From Haladaptatus paucihalophilus DX253 (GTDB lineage Archaea > Halobacteriota > Halobacteria > Halobacteriales > Haladaptataceae), in contig NZ_AQXI01000002.1 of the NCBI RefSeq assembly GCF_000376445.1, positions 1-64,000 of the forward strand: a DNA stretch of 64,000 bases, in the 5' to 3' direction. Both the position numbers and the translations under genes were made by a program. Of this stretch, positions 15,402 to 24,941 are shown piece by piece. Within the stretch, counting starts at the first letter, position 1. Each line of letters opens with the position of its first letter. The notes beneath the pieces were generated by a model, which saw only the letters and a program-made list of their open reading frames with translations, was not told the DNA's origin and did no database searches.

Positions 15402-16850
15402 ATGTCGAAGACGACGTACAACTACGTTAACGGCGAGTGGATCGAATCGGAGTCGGGTGACACCATCGAAGTCGAGAACCCCGCGAACCCGAACGAGGCA
15501 GTGGGACGCTATCAGTCGTCCAGCGCGACCGACGCGACGGCCGCGGTCGAAGCCGCCGCTGCAGCGGCCGACGACTGGGCATCGACGCCGGGACCGGAGC
15601 GCGGCCGAATCCTCCGCGCGGCCGGGACCCTGCTCGAAGAGCGCAAGGACGAGCTGACGGACGTGCTCGTCGCCGAGGAAGGGAAGGCCCACGCCGAAGC
15701 CGGTGGGGAGGTCCAGCGGGCTATCGACATCTTCCACTACTTCGCCGGGAAGGCGGCCGACCTCGGCGGAACGATGAAGAGTCCGAGCGCACCGAACCAG
15801 AACCTGTACACGAGAACGGAACCGGTCGGCGTCGCCGCGCTCATCACGCCGTGGAACTACCCCATCGCCATTCCGGCATGGAAGCTCGCACCGGCCTTGG
15901 CGACCGGGAACGCGGTCGTGCTCAAACCGGCGTCGGCCGCACCCGGCGTCGCAATCGAACTCGCGCGGGCGCTGGACGAAGCCGGACTCCCCGACGGCGT
16001 GCTGAACGTCGTCACCGGGTCGGGGAGCGCCGTCGGCACGGAATTCATCGAACACGATGCGGTGGATGCCGTCTCGTTCACCGGTAGCAGCGAAGTCGGC
16101 GAGATGGTGTACGACCGGGCGACCGACGCGGGCAAACGCGTCCAGACGGAGCTCGGCGGCAAGAACCCGACGGTCGTCGCGGCCTCGGCCGACCCGGCGG
16201 AGGCCGCCGATATCGTCGCGGGCGGCGGATTCGGGACGACCGGTCAGTCCTGTACCGCGTGTTCCCGCGCCATCGTCCACGAGGACGTGTACGACGAGTT
16301 CGTGGCCGAACTCGTGGACCGCGCCGAATCCATCGACGTCGGTCCGGGTGCCGACCACGAGATGGGACCGCAGGTGAGCGAAAGCGAACTCGAATCGACG
16401 CTCGACTACATCGAAATCGCCGAAAACGAGGGGGCGACGCTCGCGGCGGGGGGCAACACTCCCGACGGTGAAGCGGTCGAGACCGGATACTTCGTGGAAC
16501 CGACCGTGTTTACCGACGTGGACTCCGAGATGCGAATCGCACAGGAGGAGGTCTTCGGGCCGGTTGTCGCCGTCATCAAGGTAAGCGATTTCGACGAGGG
16601 TCTCCACGTCGCGAACGACGTTCACTACGGCCTCTCGGCGAGCATCGTCACCGACGACCACACGGAAGCCAACCGCTTCATCGACGAGGTGGAGGCGGGC
16701 GTCGTGAAGGTCAACGACAAGACGACGGGACTCGAACTTCACGTTCCCTTCGGCGGGTTCAAGCGATCGTCCAGCGAGACGTGGCGCGAACAGGGCGACG
16801 AGGGACTGGAGTTCTACACCATCGAGAAGACGGTGTACGACAGTTACTGA
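15402..16850 (+). CDS. xacF: 2-oxoglutarate semialdehyde dehydrogenase (aldehyde dehydrogenase family)
   Basis: A 482-residue aldehyde dehydrogenase. In the haloarchaeal pentose pathway it oxidises 2-oxoglutarate semialdehyde to 2-oxoglutarate, feeding the citric acid cycle. Visible features are the cofactor-binding PWNYPIAIPAWKLAPALATGN, FTGSSEVGE, the general-base Glu250 in ELGGKN and the catalytic Cys284 in GQSCTACS. EEVFGPVVAV and the C-terminal PFGGFKRSS follow. It is divergent from the xylose dehydrogenase gene with 113 bases between, so the pathway is split over two strands around one control region. Family membership is certain; the substrate is inferred from its neighbours. Confidence 0.87.
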   Translation: MSKTTYNYVNGEWIESESGDTIEVENPANPNEAVGRYQSSSATDATAAVEAAAAAADDWASTPGPERGRILRAAGTLLEERKDELTDVLVAEEGKAHAEAGGEVQRAIDIFHYFAGKAADLGGTMKSPSAPNQNLYTRTEPVGVAALITPWNYPIAIPAWKLAPALATGNAVVLKPASAAPGVAIELARALDEAGLPDGVLNVVTGSGSAVGTEFIEHDAVDAVSFTGSSEVGEMVYDRATDAGKRVQTELGGKNPTVVAASADPAEAADIVAGGGFGTTGQSCTACSRAIVHEDVYDEFVAELVDRAESIDVGPGADHEMGPQVSESELESTLDYIEIAENEGATLAAGGNTPDGEAVETGYFVEPTVFTDVDSEMRIAQEEVFGPVVAVIKVSDFDEGLHVANDVHYGLSASIVTDDHTEANRFIDEVEAGVVKVNDKTTGLELHVPFGGFKRSSSETWREQGDEGLEFYTIEKTVYDSY

Positions 16851-17324
16851 GGTGCCACTCGGTACCGTCGTTCGGTTCGTCCCTTTTCGGCGTGACGTTC
16901 GTTCCCTCGATTCGGTTCCGGTCGTCGAAACCTGTCCGTCCTCGGGGTCGATCCCGTCGAGGGTCCCGACGAAGTCGGAGACGTGTTCGTACCTCGCGTC
17001 GAATGAATCGGCTCATCACGTTTCGACGGCCGAACCGAGTGAATTGGCGACGGATATCGGCGCGGCATCGTCCGAGAAATAAGTTTGGATGCCGTATTGG
17101 CGGGAATCGCTGGCGAACGCCGCGGGCGTTCCCGGCTTCCCGAACTGGAGGAACAACTCCAGTTCGGTGACGGCTCGAACCACACCTGTTCTACCGTGCG
17201 TTTAGGCGGTACCGTTGTCGTGGACTACTCCATCGTTGCCGAGGGAAGCGAGTAACCGAGCGCGGAAATACCGCGATACCTCCCGTCCAAACCATTAAGA
17301 GATGTGATTGCGAGAAATTAACTG
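16851..17324. other. 474-base gap between the semialdehyde dehydrogenase and the GH3 gene
   Basis: No recognisable coding sequence. Two perfect hairpins sit side by side at 17115-17167. A TATA-like CCATTAAG (17292-17299) lies about 28 bases before the GH3 start codon, so that gene should be transcribed from here without a leader. Confidence 0.5.
17115..17167. repeat. Two adjacent perfect hairpins
   Basis: The first has arms GAACGCC (17115-17121) and GGCGTTC (17125-17131) with loop GCG. The second has 11-base arms CCGAACTGGAG (17140-17150) and CTCCAGTTCGG (17157-17167) with loop GAACAA. They could be a transcription end signal for the upstream gene, a structured RNA, or operator sites. No T-run follows, which argues against an ordinary terminator. 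Confidence 0.6.
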
Positions 17325-19655
17325 ATGCACACTGAATCGGATCGTGGAGAGCCTCGTATCGCCGACGAAGGGCGAGTAGAAGAGCTCCTCGAAGAGATGA
17401 CGATAACGGAAAAGGTCGCACAACTGGGGTCGGTGAACGCGAACAAACTGCTCGACGACGATGGAAGCCTCGACCGGAAGGCGGTGGAGGAACTCCTCGA
17501 AAACGGAATCGGTCATCTGACGAGACTCGGCGGGGAAGGAAGCCTTCCACCACGGGAAGCCGCGAAACGGACGAACGAACTCCAGGACTTTCTCGGGAGC
17601 GAGACTCGACTCGGCATCCCCGCGATTCCCCACGAGGAGTGTCTGAGCGGCTATATGGGACCGAGCGGAACGACGTTCCCGCAGATGCTCGGCGTCGCGA
17701 GTACGTGGTCGCCGGACCTCGTCGCGGAAATAACGGACACCATCCGCGGTCAGTTGGAAGCGATCGGGACGACGCACGCGCTCTCGCCGGTGCTCGACAT
17801 CGCTCGGGACCTTCGGTGGGGACGCGTCGAGGAAACGTTCGGCGAGGACCCGTATCTCGTCGCAGCGATGGCCCGAGGATACGTGAACGGCTTGCAGGGT
17901 GATGGCGACGGCATCTCTGCAACGCTCAAGCACTTTGCCGGTCACGGCGCCGGGGAGGGAGGGAAAAACCGCAGTTCGGTCAACGTCGGACGCCGGGAAC
18001 TACGGGAAACCCACCTGTTCCCGTTCGAGGCCGTCATCAAAACGGCCGACGCCGAGTCCGTAATGAACGCCTATCACGACATCGACGGCATCCCGTGCGC
18101 GAGCGACGGGTGGTTGCTGACGGACGTTCTCCGTGGCGAGTGGGGATTCGACGGGACAGTGGTTTCGGACTACTACAGCGTCGAGTTCCTGCAAAGCGAG
18201 CACGGCGTCGCGGCATCGAAGCAAGCGGCGGGGGTGATGGCCGTCGAGGCCGGTCTCGACGTCGAACTCCCCTACACGGACTGCTACGGCGACCATCTCG
18301 TGAACGCCGTCGAAGACGGGGACGTGGCCGAAGCGACGGTGAATACGGCGGTTCGTCGGGTCCTCCGTGCGAAGGCCGAGAAGGGACTCCTCGACGATCC
18401 GACCGTCGACGTCGACGCCGCCGCCGCCCCGTTCAACACCGAGAACGCGAGAGACCTCACCACCCGCGCCGCCCGCGAATCGATGACCCTCCTGAAGAAC
18501 GAGGACGATTTTCTCCCCTTCGACGGGGAGGAACTGGAGACCGTGGCCGTCGTCGGTCCGAAAGCCGACAACGCACAGGAACTCATGGGCGATTACGCGT
18601 ATCCGGCCCACTATCCCACGGAGGAAGTCGACCTCGATGCCACGACCCCACTCGACGCCATCGAAGCACGCGGCGAGCACGCCGGATTCGATGTTCGATA
18701 CGAGCAGGGGTGTACGACGACCGGGTCCTCGACCGAAGACTTCGATTCGGCGGCCGAGGCGGCCGAAGCCGCCGACGTCGCCGTCACGTTCGTCGGCGCG
18801 CGCTCCGCCGTCGATTTCTCCGACATCGACGAGAAGCAAGCCGACCTCCCGAGCGTTCCCACCAGCGGCGAAGGTTGTGACGTGGTCGACTTGGACCTCC
18901 CCGGCGTCCAGCAGGAACTCGTGGAACGCGTCCACGAGACCGGAACGCCGTTGGTCGTCGTCGTCGTAAGCGGGAAACCTCACTCCGTCGAGTGGATCGC
19001 TGAGGAAGCGCCCGCGCTCCTCTACGCGTGGCTTCCGGGCGAACGCGGGGGTGAAGGAATCGCCGAAGTGCTGTTCGGCGAACACAACCCCGGCGGCCGC
19101 CTCCCAGTCTCCATCCCGCGGTCGGTCGGCCAACTGCCGGTTTACTACAACCGAAAACCCAACACCGCGAACGAAGAGCACGTCTACACGGAGAGCACAC
19201 CCCTGTACCCGTTCGGTCACGGTCTGAGCTACACCGACTTCGAATACGGCGACCTCTCGCTATCGACCGACTCGATCGCTCCGTCTGGGCGGGTGAGCGC
19301 CGAAGTTACGGTCAGCAATACGGGCGACCGAGACGGACACGAAGTCGTCCAGTTGTACGCGAGCGCGAAGTCCCCGAGTCAAGCACGACCGGTTCAAGAA
19401 CTGGTCGGGTTCGAACGGATATTCCTCGCCGCTGGCGAGTCGAAACGCATCATCTTCGAAATCGACGCCTCGCAACTCGCGTTCCACGACCGGGACATGA
19501 ATCTCGCCGTCGAGCGAGGTCCGTACGAACTCCGCGTCGGTCGCTCGGCGAGCGATATCGTCTCCACGGCGGCGTTCGACGTTCCGACGACGAAAGAAGT
19601 ACCGGCGGCCGGCCGAACGTACTTCACGACGACGCGAGTCGAACCCGTGGAGTAG
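17325..19655 (+). CDS. Glycoside hydrolase family 3 enzyme (beta-xylosidase/beta-glucosidase)
   Basis: A 776-residue GH3 enzyme that would release terminal beta-linked xylose or glucose from short oligosaccharides. Domain order is the N-terminal TIM-like barrel with LRWGRVEETFGEDPYL, KHFAGHG and the nucleophile Asp282 in VVSDYYSVE, then the alpha/beta sandwich. A C-terminal fibronectin III-like domain follows, with FPFGHGLSYT-type residues (YPFGHGLSYTDF) near residue 630. No signal peptide is visible. The placement right after the pentose-oxidation genes favours xylosides. A fragment of a second GH3 gene with the same C-terminal motif lies at 32412-32481. Exact sugar specificity cannot be told from sequence. 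Confidence 0.88.
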   Translation: MHTESDRGEPRIADEGRVEELLEEMTITEKVAQLGSVNANKLLDDDGSLDRKAVEELLENGIGHLTRLGGEGSLPPREAAKRTNELQDFLGSETRLGIPAIPHEECLSGYMGPSGTTFPQMLGVASTWSPDLVAEITDTIRGQLEAIGTTHALSPVLDIARDLRWGRVEETFGEDPYLVAAMARGYVNGLQGDGDGISATLKHFAGHGAGEGGKNRSSVNVGRRELRETHLFPFEAVIKTADAESVMNAYHDIDGIPCASDGWLLTDVLRGEWGFDGTVVSDYYSVEFLQSEHGVAASKQAAGVMAVEAGLDVELPYTDCYGDHLVNAVEDGDVAEATVNTAVRRVLRAKAEKGLLDDPTVDVDAAAAPFNTENARDLTTRAARESMTLLKNEDDFLPFDGEELETVAVVGPKADNAQELMGDYAYPAHYPTEEVDLDATTPLDAIEARGEHAGFDVRYEQGCTTTGSSTEDFDSAAEAAEAADVAVTFVGARSAVDFSDIDEKQADLPSVPTSGEGCDVVDLDLPGVQQELVERVHETGTPLVVVVVSGKPHSVEWIAEEAPALLYAWLPGERGGEGIAEVLFGEHNPGGRLPVSIPRSVGQLPVYYNRKPNTANEEHVYTESTPLYPFGHGLSYTDFEYGDLSLSTDSIAPSGRVSAEVTVSNTGDRDGHEVVQLYASAKSPSQARPVQELVGFERIFLAAGESKRIIFEIDASQLAFHDRDMNLAVERGPYELRVGRSASDIVSTAAFDVPTTKEVPAAGRTYFTTTRVEPVE

Positions 19656-19690
19656 CACGGTATACCGTTTCGAAACGGTGTTCGAAGTTT

Positions 19691-19709
19691 CGTTCTGGTA
19701 TTCAGAATG
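19691..19709. promoter_or_regulatory. Palindromic site of the TGGTAT-core type after the GH3 gene
   Basis: CGTTCTGG (19691-19698), TAT, TCAGAATG (19702-19709); six of the eight arm positions pair. It matches the perfect palindrome before the IclR gene at 15 of its central 16 bases or so, and lies 36 bases after the GH3 stop and ~230 bases before the next ATG. Confidence 0.5.
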
Positions 19710-19940
19710 CGCATGCCGTTTCGGGAGGCCGGTGGTCGTCCGGTTCGTCGGTCCAGTTTCACCGTTTCCCCTCGCTCGACCGGACCGAGGTGCTTCAGTT
19801 CGCATCCGTCAGTGAGCCTCGCGCTCGATTCGGATACGGTGCGATGTCAGCACTCCCGAGCGTCATCTGAAAGGTACAAGTTACCAAATCACAAACTTTA
19901 TTGCGGGATTCGAATAACCTCCGTACGTGATTCAGAGGCA

Positions 19941-21053
19941 ATGAAAGCAGTTACTAGCGCCTTCGTCGGAACCGGACCGGACCCCGAGACACAGAACAAC
20001 CAAGGATTCGCGATGGCGTATCGTCACGCCGCGGCGTACGACCACGCGGGGGCGGAGTTGGTCGCCTGTGCCGATATCGTCGAACCCAACGCGAAAGCGT
20101 TCGCCGACTACTGGGGTATCGAAGCGGACGGCGTATTCGAGGAGTACCTCGACATGGTCACCGAGGTCGAACCCGACATCGTCAGCGTCTGTACGCCCCC
20201 GCCGACGCACGCCGACATCGTGACCGACATCGCACGGAGCAACGCGGTGCAGGCGATACACTGCGAGAAACCCATGGACAGGACGTGGTCGAACGTCGAA
20301 CGGATGGTCGAAGTATGTGACGAGGAGGGCGTCAAATTGACGTTCAATCACCAACGCCGCTTCGGCCGAGGATATCGAAGGGCCAAGGAATTGCTCGATG
20401 CCGGCGAAATCGGAGACCTCCAGCGGGTCGAGTGTGCGGCTCCCAACATCTACGACTACGGGTCCCACTCGGTAGACCTCTGTAACTACTTCAACGACGA
20501 GGGAAGGGCCGAGTGGGTCATCTCCCAGCTCGACTACCGGGACGAAGACCTGTGGTTCGGTGCCCACAACGAGAACCAGACGCTCGCCTCTTGGAGATAC
20601 GAGAACGGCGTCTACGGACTCGCAACGACCGGAATCGGAGCGGATCTGGTCAACTGTCACAACCGCCTGGTGGGCAGCGAGGGCACCATCGAAATCGGAC
20701 ACGGCTTCCCGAACAACGAAACCGACGACCAGATCCTCCGCATCAAGCGCGACGGGGACGACGGGTGGGAACACGTCGACTGTGACGGCGAGGGTCTCCA
20801 CGGCCTCGACACTCGGGAGTTCGGTCGGGTCTTCATCGACCGTGCGATAGCCGACGTCGTCGAAGCGGTCGAGAACGATTCCACCTCCGAACTGAACGCG
20901 GAGAACGCGCTCAAGGCGACGGAAATCATCTTCGGCGCGTGGGAATCGTCACGACGACACGGCCGCGTCGAGTTGCCGCTCGACATCGAGGACAACCCCC
21001 TCGATGCGCTCATCGAAGACGGAACGCTCACTCCGGAACCCGCCGAGGAGTGA
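19941..21053 (+). CDS. Gfo/Idh/MocA family oxidoreductase
   Basis: A 370-residue NAD(P)-dependent sugar or cyclitol dehydrogenase. The N-terminal Rossmann fold shows SAFVGTGPDPETQNNQGFAMAYRH, CTPPPTH and the catalytic-lysine motif HCEKPMDRTW near residue 110. The C-terminal domain has NHQRRFGRGYRRAKELLDAGEIGDL and DYGSHSVDLCNYF with the expected histidine. The frame is open upstream, but ATG 19941 begins the Rossmann core, and a TATA-like element near 19893-19902 fits. The next gene, an isomerase-like TIM barrel, starts three bases after its stop, so the two form an operon, probably oxidising and isomerising one sugar. The substrate is not known. Confidence 0.82.
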   Translation: MKAVTSAFVGTGPDPETQNNQGFAMAYRHAAAYDHAGAELVACADIVEPNAKAFADYWGIEADGVFEEYLDMVTEVEPDIVSVCTPPPTHADIVTDIARSNAVQAIHCEKPMDRTWSNVERMVEVCDEEGVKLTFNHQRRFGRGYRRAKELLDAGEIGDLQRVECAAPNIYDYGSHSVDLCNYFNDEGRAEWVISQLDYRDEDLWFGAHNENQTLASWRYENGVYGLATTGIGADLVNCHNRLVGSEGTIEIGHGFPNNETDDQILRIKRDGDDGWEHVDCDGEGLHGLDTREFGRVFIDRAIADVVEAVENDSTSELNAENALKATEIIFGAWESSRRHGRVELPLDIEDNPLDALIEDGTLTPEPAEE

Positions 21054-21056
21054 CCG

Positions 21057-21818
21057 ATGCCAGAACTGTCGGTTTGCGTCGAGATGGTCTTCGAAGGAGT
21101 ACCGTTTACGGAGCGGATCGGTCTCGCCGCGGCGGCCGGCGCGGACGCGGTGGAGTTCTGGGGATGGCGCGACAAGGACCTCGATGCGGTCGCCAACGCG
21201 TGTGACGAACACGACCTGAACGTCGCAGCCATGCTCGGCAGCGACGTCCCGCTGACGGACCGGGCCCGAACCTCCGAGGCCCGCCGGTCCATGCGCGAAT
21301 CCATCGAAACGGCCGCACGCCTCGGCTGTTCGACCCTCATTATCACCGTGGGACAGGAACAGGCGGATATCGATCATTCAACCCAACGAGGTGCTATCGT
21401 GGCTGCTCTCGAGAGCGTCGCCCCCGACGCCGCCGACGCGGGCGTTACGCTCGCCGTCGAACCGTTGAACACGGCCGTGGATCACCCCGGTTACTTCCTC
21501 GAATCGTCGGCGGAAGGATACGACATCGTCGATGCGGTCGGCGATTCGAACGTTAAACTCCTCTTCGACGTGTACCATCAGCAGATCACGGAAGGAAACG
21601 TCATCGCCAACATGACGAGTCACCTCGACCATATCGGGTACGTCCACATCGCGGACGTTCCCGGTCGACACGAACCCGGAACGGGGGAACTCGACTATGA
21701 GAACATCCTCCCCGCGCTCGCCGCTGCGGGGTACGACGGCTACATCGGGTGCGAATTCTCCCCCGAAGGTGACGACGCCGCGGCCGTGAGCGACTGTCGT
21801 ACTATCCTAAACGGGTAG
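21057..21818 (+). CDS. Hydroxypyruvate isomerase-like TIM-barrel protein
   Basis: A 253-residue protein of the xylose-isomerase-like fold that resembles the hydroxypyruvate isomerase (Hyi) group. Supporting motifs are the N-terminal LSVCVEMVF and VEFWGW, then EPLNTAVDHPGYFL, LFDVYHQQ and VHIADVPGRHEPGTGELDY. The last motif is characteristic of Hyi and its relatives. Members interconvert hydroxypyruvate and tartronate semialdehyde, but many relatives act on other keto-sugars. It follows the Gfo/Idh gene by three bases and is surely co-transcribed. The downstream ABC transporter genes suggest the pair handles an imported sugar or its derivative. Confidence 0.8.
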   Translation: MPELSVCVEMVFEGVPFTERIGLAAAAGADAVEFWGWRDKDLDAVANACDEHDLNVAAMLGSDVPLTDRARTSEARRSMRESIETAARLGCSTLIITVGQEQADIDHSTQRGAIVAALESVAPDAADAGVTLAVEPLNTAVDHPGYFLESSAEGYDIVDAVGDSNVKLLFDVYHQQITEGNVIANMTSHLDHIGYVHIADVPGRHEPGTGELDYENILPALAAAGYDGYIGCEFSPEGDDAAAVSDCRTILNG

Positions 21819-21915
21819 CGGTTCTCGTTTTCCTTCGAAGGGCTGTTCGACGAGGAGCGAATCATCCTAAGGGAAAAGATTATTGTCCTCTATAGTAATG
21901 ATAATCCGTGTCACT

Positions 21916-23478
21916 ATGCCGAAGGCAACTGATTCATCGATCGGCGACGCTACTGACGAGACGATAACCGGTACCCCCGACGAGGGAGACTACTCCCGGC
22001 GCGGTTTCATGGAGGCCGCTGCATCCATGGGTGCAGCCGGTGCCGCAGCCGGATTGTCCGGATGTACTGAACAGTTCGGCGGTAGCGGCGGTGATAGCAA
22101 AACGAAGGGTGAAAAGGACTTCATCTTCTGGACGATGCGCGGATACATCCCGGAAGTGACGAAGAACATCAAACAGGCCGCCAAGGGCTTCGAAAAACAC
22201 TCGGATTCGCCGGTCAACGTCTCGACGAACGTCATCGTGTGGAATCAGGTGTTCCCGAAGTGGAACGCGTCCATTCAGGGACGGACGACGCCGAACGTCT
22301 CGGAGATGGCCAACGAACACGCCGTGAACTTCGGAAGTCTCGGTGCGACGGCACCCGTCACGGACATTTACGATTCGTACGACGACTGGTACGGGCCGAT
22401 GGAAGCGTGGGCCAGTTGGGACGACAAGAAGTGGGGCGTCCCGTGGTTCGTCGAGACGCGACCGATGTACTATCGGAAGGACCTCCTCGAAAAGGCGGGT
22501 CACAGCAAGCCGCCGAAGGACTGGAAGGAGCTCGTTAAAATAGGGAAAGACGTGGTCAAAGAGACCGGAAATCCGGGGTACATCGAACCCGGCGCTCGCG
22601 ACTTCACGACCGGTCAACACATGTTCGCCTACACCGCGAACGCGGGCGGGAAGTTCTACAGCAAGAAGGACGGGAAGTGGCAGGTGGAACTCGATTCTGC
22701 CGGGTCCCTGTTCGGTCACCTGTTCTACGCCAGCCTGAAGAAGGCGTGGAATCTCACGGCCGATGGTTGGACGAGCCAGGATTCGAGCGCGACGGACAAG
22801 TTCTTCCGCGAGCGGGACGCCGGGATGGCGCACCTCGGCGCGGAGGACGCGCGTCTCGCCCGGACGAAGGAACACGCCGGCCTTCGGGATAACGTGGGTA
22901 TCCAGCCGATGCCCGAGGGACCGCTTGGCAAACAGTGGTCGTTCCGCGGCGGTTCCTGTCTCAGCCCGTTCACCGACGACGTTTCCAAACACGATGTCGG
23001 GAATCTCTCGAACGAGTTCGTGAAGTACATGATGCAACCGGACAACCAGTCCGACTACTTCGCGGCGTCTGCACCCGTCTTCATGCCGGTACGAAAGAGT
23101 CAGGAACAGATGGACCTCTTCACGAAGAACCCGACGAAGCTTCCCGACGACTGGCTTGACGCATTCGTCACCCAAGCACAGGAGACTCGGCGATACGGCG
23201 TCTACGGCGGCGGACAGGACACGCCGTTCCTCGGATCGGTCGAAGGTTCGACGACCGGATACAGCCAAGCGATTTCGGCCATCCTGGGCTCGAACAAGGA
23301 CCCGAAGGAAGCGTTAGTCGGCATGGCCAACAGCGTTCGAAACGAGGCGAACAAGAAACTGGACTACACGCTCAAGAACAAGTCCGAGAAACCGAGCCTC
23401 GACGACGCCCCGAAGGAGGTGCAGGATTGGATCACCGGTTCCAACAACACGCCGAAGATCTGGAATCCCTACGAATGA
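21916..23478 (+). CDS. Sugar ABC transporter substrate-binding lipoprotein
   Basis: A 520-residue extracellular solute-binding protein of the family 1 (CUT1) type. The N-terminus has a twin-arginine signal (SRRGFMEAA near residue 33) followed by a small hydrophobic stretch and a lipobox LSGC, so it is exported folded and anchored by lipid. The body carries the bilobed binding-protein pattern, including KDLLEKAGHSKPPKDWKELVKIG. The first ATG at 21916 gives the usual long pre-Tat segment of haloarchaea. It lies 98 bases after the isomerase gene and 197 bases before the ATPase gene. Genes for a pentose transporter in Haloferax (xacG-K) have the same components, but I cannot tell which sugar this one binds. 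Confidence 0.87.
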   Translation: MPKATDSSIGDATDETITGTPDEGDYSRRGFMEAAASMGAAGAAAGLSGCTEQFGGSGGDSKTKGEKDFIFWTMRGYIPEVTKNIKQAAKGFEKHSDSPVNVSTNVIVWNQVFPKWNASIQGRTTPNVSEMANEHAVNFGSLGATAPVTDIYDSYDDWYGPMEAWASWDDKKWGVPWFVETRPMYYRKDLLEKAGHSKPPKDWKELVKIGKDVVKETGNPGYIEPGARDFTTGQHMFAYTANAGGKFYSKKDGKWQVELDSAGSLFGHLFYASLKKAWNLTADGWTSQDSSATDKFFRERDAGMAHLGAEDARLARTKEHAGLRDNVGIQPMPEGPLGKQWSFRGGSCLSPFTDDVSKHDVGNLSNEFVKYMMQPDNQSDYFAASAPVFMPVRKSQEQMDLFTKNPTKLPDDWLDAFVTQAQETRRYGVYGGGQDTPFLGSVEGSTTGYSQAISAILGSNKDPKEALVGMANSVRNEANKKLDYTLKNKSEKPSLDDAPKEVQDWITGSNNTPKIWNPYE

Positions 23479-23619
23479 CGACAGGGTGGGTACACCCACC
23501 GTTCCCGACACCACATCCATGAGGCCCGTCGGGTTTGGTCTGGGTTGATAACCTTCGCCATCCGATCCACTGAAACGACGATTTCTCGGTTCGGAGAGCT
23601 GTATCTGATGGGAAAAATC

Positions 23620-23648
23620 CCGTCGATAACGACGGAATATTTTTATAG
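23620..23648. promoter_or_regulatory. 16-base perfect palindrome joined to a TATA box before the ABC ATPase gene
   Basis: CCGTCG (23620-23625), ATAA, CGACGG (23630-23635) is a perfect inverted repeat directly upstream of the TATA-like ATATTTTTATAG (23637-23648). It covers the position where TFB would contact DNA, so it is a good candidate operator for the ATPase gene. Confidence 0.58.
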
Positions 23649-23674
23649 ACAACTGTTCCCTATCAACATGGTAT

Positions 23675-24829
23675 ATGGGACGAATAGTTTTCGATTCCGT
23701 TCAAAAGGTCTACGGCAGCAAAACGGTTGCCGTCGATAATTTCGAACTCGAGGTCGCCGACGGAGAATTCCTGACATTAGTCGGGCCGAGCGGCTCGGGC
23801 AAATCGACGACGCTCCGAATGCTCGCCGGGCTCGAAGAGATAACGGCTGGGGAGATATCCATCGACGACGAAGTCGTGAATTTCCTCCCGCCACGTGACC
23901 GAGATATCGCGATGGTGTTCCAGAACTACGCACTGTATCCGCACCTCAGCGTGCGTGAGAACCTCGCGTTCGGGCTCAAGCGTTCGACGACGCTCGACAA
24001 GGCGGAAATCAACCGACGCGTCGAGGAGACGGCGGATCTGCTTGGCATCCCGGAACTCCTCGACAACAAACCCCGTCAGCTGTCCGGCGGACAGAAACAG
24101 CGCGTGGCGACGGGACGCGCTATCGTCCGCGAACCGGAGGTGTTCCTCTTCGACGAACCGCTGTCGAACCTCGACGCCAAGCTCCGCAAACACATGCGGA
24201 CGGAGCTCAACCGCATCCAGCAGGAACTCGGGACGACCACCATCTACGTCACGCACGATCAAGAGGAGGCGATGACGATGTCGGACCGAATCGCCATCCT
24301 GAACCACGGCGAACTCCAGCAGGTGGGTAGCCCACGGGAGGTGTACAACGACCCCACGAACCTGTTCGTGGCCCAGTTCATCGGGAGTCCGAGCATGAAC
24401 ATCTTCGACGGAATCATCGAGGCCCGACAAGGTGTCTCCCGATTCACGGGCCAGATCGACCACGTCTTATCGGACGATATCGCCGAGACGGCCGAACGAA
24501 CCGCTTCGGACCGATTCGTTCTCGGCATCCGACCGGAAGACCTCGAACTGTGCGAATCATCCCACCGGAACGCGAGCGCGGTCACCGTCGAGCTGGTCGA
24601 ACCGCTCGGCCGGGACAATCTTCTGTACTTTGAGCCGTCGGCGATGGAGGCGGACGTGGACGAAGAACGGGAATACGTGATGTTCGTCCCGCCCGATGTA
24701 AATCCCGACGTCGGCGATGAGGTGCACATCACTTTCGACGATGACGACATTCACCTGTTCGACGAGGAGACAGGTAACAACCTCCTCGTCGAGGGGCGGA
24801 CGCAGCGGGAAGACCCACCGGTTCGATAG
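23675..24829 (+). CDS. Sugar ABC transporter ATP-binding protein (CUT1/MalK-UgpC type)
   Basis: A 384-residue ATPase. Residues ~1-235 form the ABC domain with Walker [11 protein letters not shown]-loop FQNYALYP, signature LSGGQKQR, Walker B VFLFDEP, the SNLDAKLR D-loop and switch histidine in YVTHDQEEA. The C-terminal ~140 residues form the MalK-like TOBE/OB domain ([12 protein letters not shown]), which marks carbohydrate importers. It would energise the permease pair at 26659-28500. It has its own promoter with a palindrome at the TATA box, separate from the binding-protein gene. A T-rich run at 24930-24936, after its stop, may end the transcript. Confidence 0.9.
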   Translation: MGRIVFDSVQKVYGSKTVAVDNFELEVADGEFLTLVGPSGSGKSTTLRMLAGLEEITAGEISIDDEVVNFLPPRDRDIAMVFQNYALYPHLSVRENLAFGLKRSTTLDKAEINRRVEETADLLGIPELLDNKPRQLSGGQKQRVATGRAIVREPEVFLFDEPLSNLDAKLRKHMRTELNRIQQELGTTTIYVTHDQEEAMTMSDRIAILNHGELQQVGSPREVYNDPTNLFVAQFIGSPSMNIFDGIIEARQGVSRFTGQIDHVLSDDIAETAERTASDRFVLGIRPEDLELCESSHRNASAVTVELVEPLGRDNLLYFEPSAMEADVDEEREYVMFVPPDVNPDVGDEVHITFDDDDIHLFDEETGNNLLVEGRTQREDPPVR

Positions 24830-24941
24830 CCGTTTGAGGAAAACGGACGGCTCACTGCCGACCAGACGGGACCTACCACTGGACGGCTACACCCGTATTC
24901 GTACTCAGCTTCGCTCTCGCCACCACCGACCTTTTTTCGAG

